A stretch of DNA of 63,262 nt from Bacteroidales bacterium H3 (GTDB lineage: Bacteria; Bacteroidota; Bacteroidia; Bacteroidales; Muribaculaceae), in NCBI GenBank assembly GCA_001701135.1, contig DAAN01000023.1:25657-88918 (forward strand), read 5' to 3'. Below, in pieces: positions 63,131 through 63,262 of the stretch. Positions within the stretch are counted from its first letter, which is position 1; each line of letters begins with the position of its first letter. A model generated the notes under the pieces. It ran no database searches, was not told where the DNA came from, and saw only the letters and a list, made by a program, of their open reading frames with translations. The translations under genes and the position numbers were made by a program.

Positions 63131-63262
63131 CTGTTCCGTAGGTCGCACGGCAGCGGACTTGGGTTTAATGGGAATCCGTTAGAAAAGGAAAGATTTATGA
63201 ATAAAAGAGTGAGGCGGCCAGCCGGGACGGACTTTCCGATGGACTGTCTTGGGACTACAGAG

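Noticed and set aside
62869..63141. Plus-strand 90-codon frame over leader copy C
   Set aside because: It overlaps the start of a minus-strand gene and the conserved leader, and its product has no coding features.
63197..63262. ATG with 22 open codons at the window end
   Set aside because: Too short to judge; it could be the start of a plus-strand gene but the window ends.

Overview
The window looks like a Bacteroidales chromosome, probably Muribaculaceae-like (the family is an inference). Evidence includes Bacteroidetes-type promoters (TAnnTTTG at -7), a secreted protein ending in a type IX-like sorting tail, a nucleoside kinase with an N-terminal TGS-like region, NADP-glutamate dehydrogenase and malate dehydrogenase of Bacteroidales type, and a Bacteroidetes conjugation operon in the order traE-F-G-J-K-M-N-O. 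No tRNA, rRNA or CRISPR array was recognised.

Positions 1-31.6 kb are a GC-rich chromosomal backbone of housekeeping genes, mostly on the minus strand. They cover central carbon and nitrogen metabolism (malic enzyme, malate dehydrogenase, glutamate dehydrogenase), nucleotide salvage (apt, nucleoside kinase), RNA modification and processing (mnmG, ybeY, RluA-type pseudouridine synthase, U32 protein), aroA, a PatB-like C-S lyase, xerD, an ECF-like sigma factor and several envelope proteins. A perfect parS-like palindrome lies beside mnmG at 2364-2381, which suggests an origin-proximal position. Short GC-rich palindromes ending in CCATA recur between genes. Three local anomalies stand out: a 346-bp three-armed palindromic element at 7854-8199; a low-GC AlbA_2-type regulator bracketed by 11-bp direct repeats (13069-14733); and a cluster of TGTTACA/TGTAACA motifs between the sigma factor and a lipoprotein.

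From about 31.7 kb to the end lies the left part of an integrative conjugative element of different composition. It starts with a tyrosine integrase, followed by a small helix-turn-helix protein, a RepA-like ATPase and a primase-like protein. A long plus-strand type IV secretion operon follows (36857-55344): two TraE-like pilin-type proteins, TraF, the VirB4-like TraG, TraJ, TraK, TraM, TraN, TraO and a VirD4-like coupling protein. Interleaved with these are two DNA methyltransferases and a membrane coiled-coil protein ending in an RNA-polymerase alpha-CTD-like domain. A defence-like DUF1016 nuclease and a broken AlbA_2 regulator follow the operon.

The last 6 kb, on the minus strand, holds maintenance genes (parA, a ribbon-helix-helix protein, a large Cys-containing parB) and small hypotheticals. 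Three of these transcription units begin with diverged copies of one leader that keeps a hairpin by compensatory change. No relaxase and no right end of the element are in the window.

The best candidates for undescribed biology are the cloverleaf element, the repeated ICE leaders, the attenuator-like RNA at 31488-31635, and the alpha-CTD-like conjugation protein.
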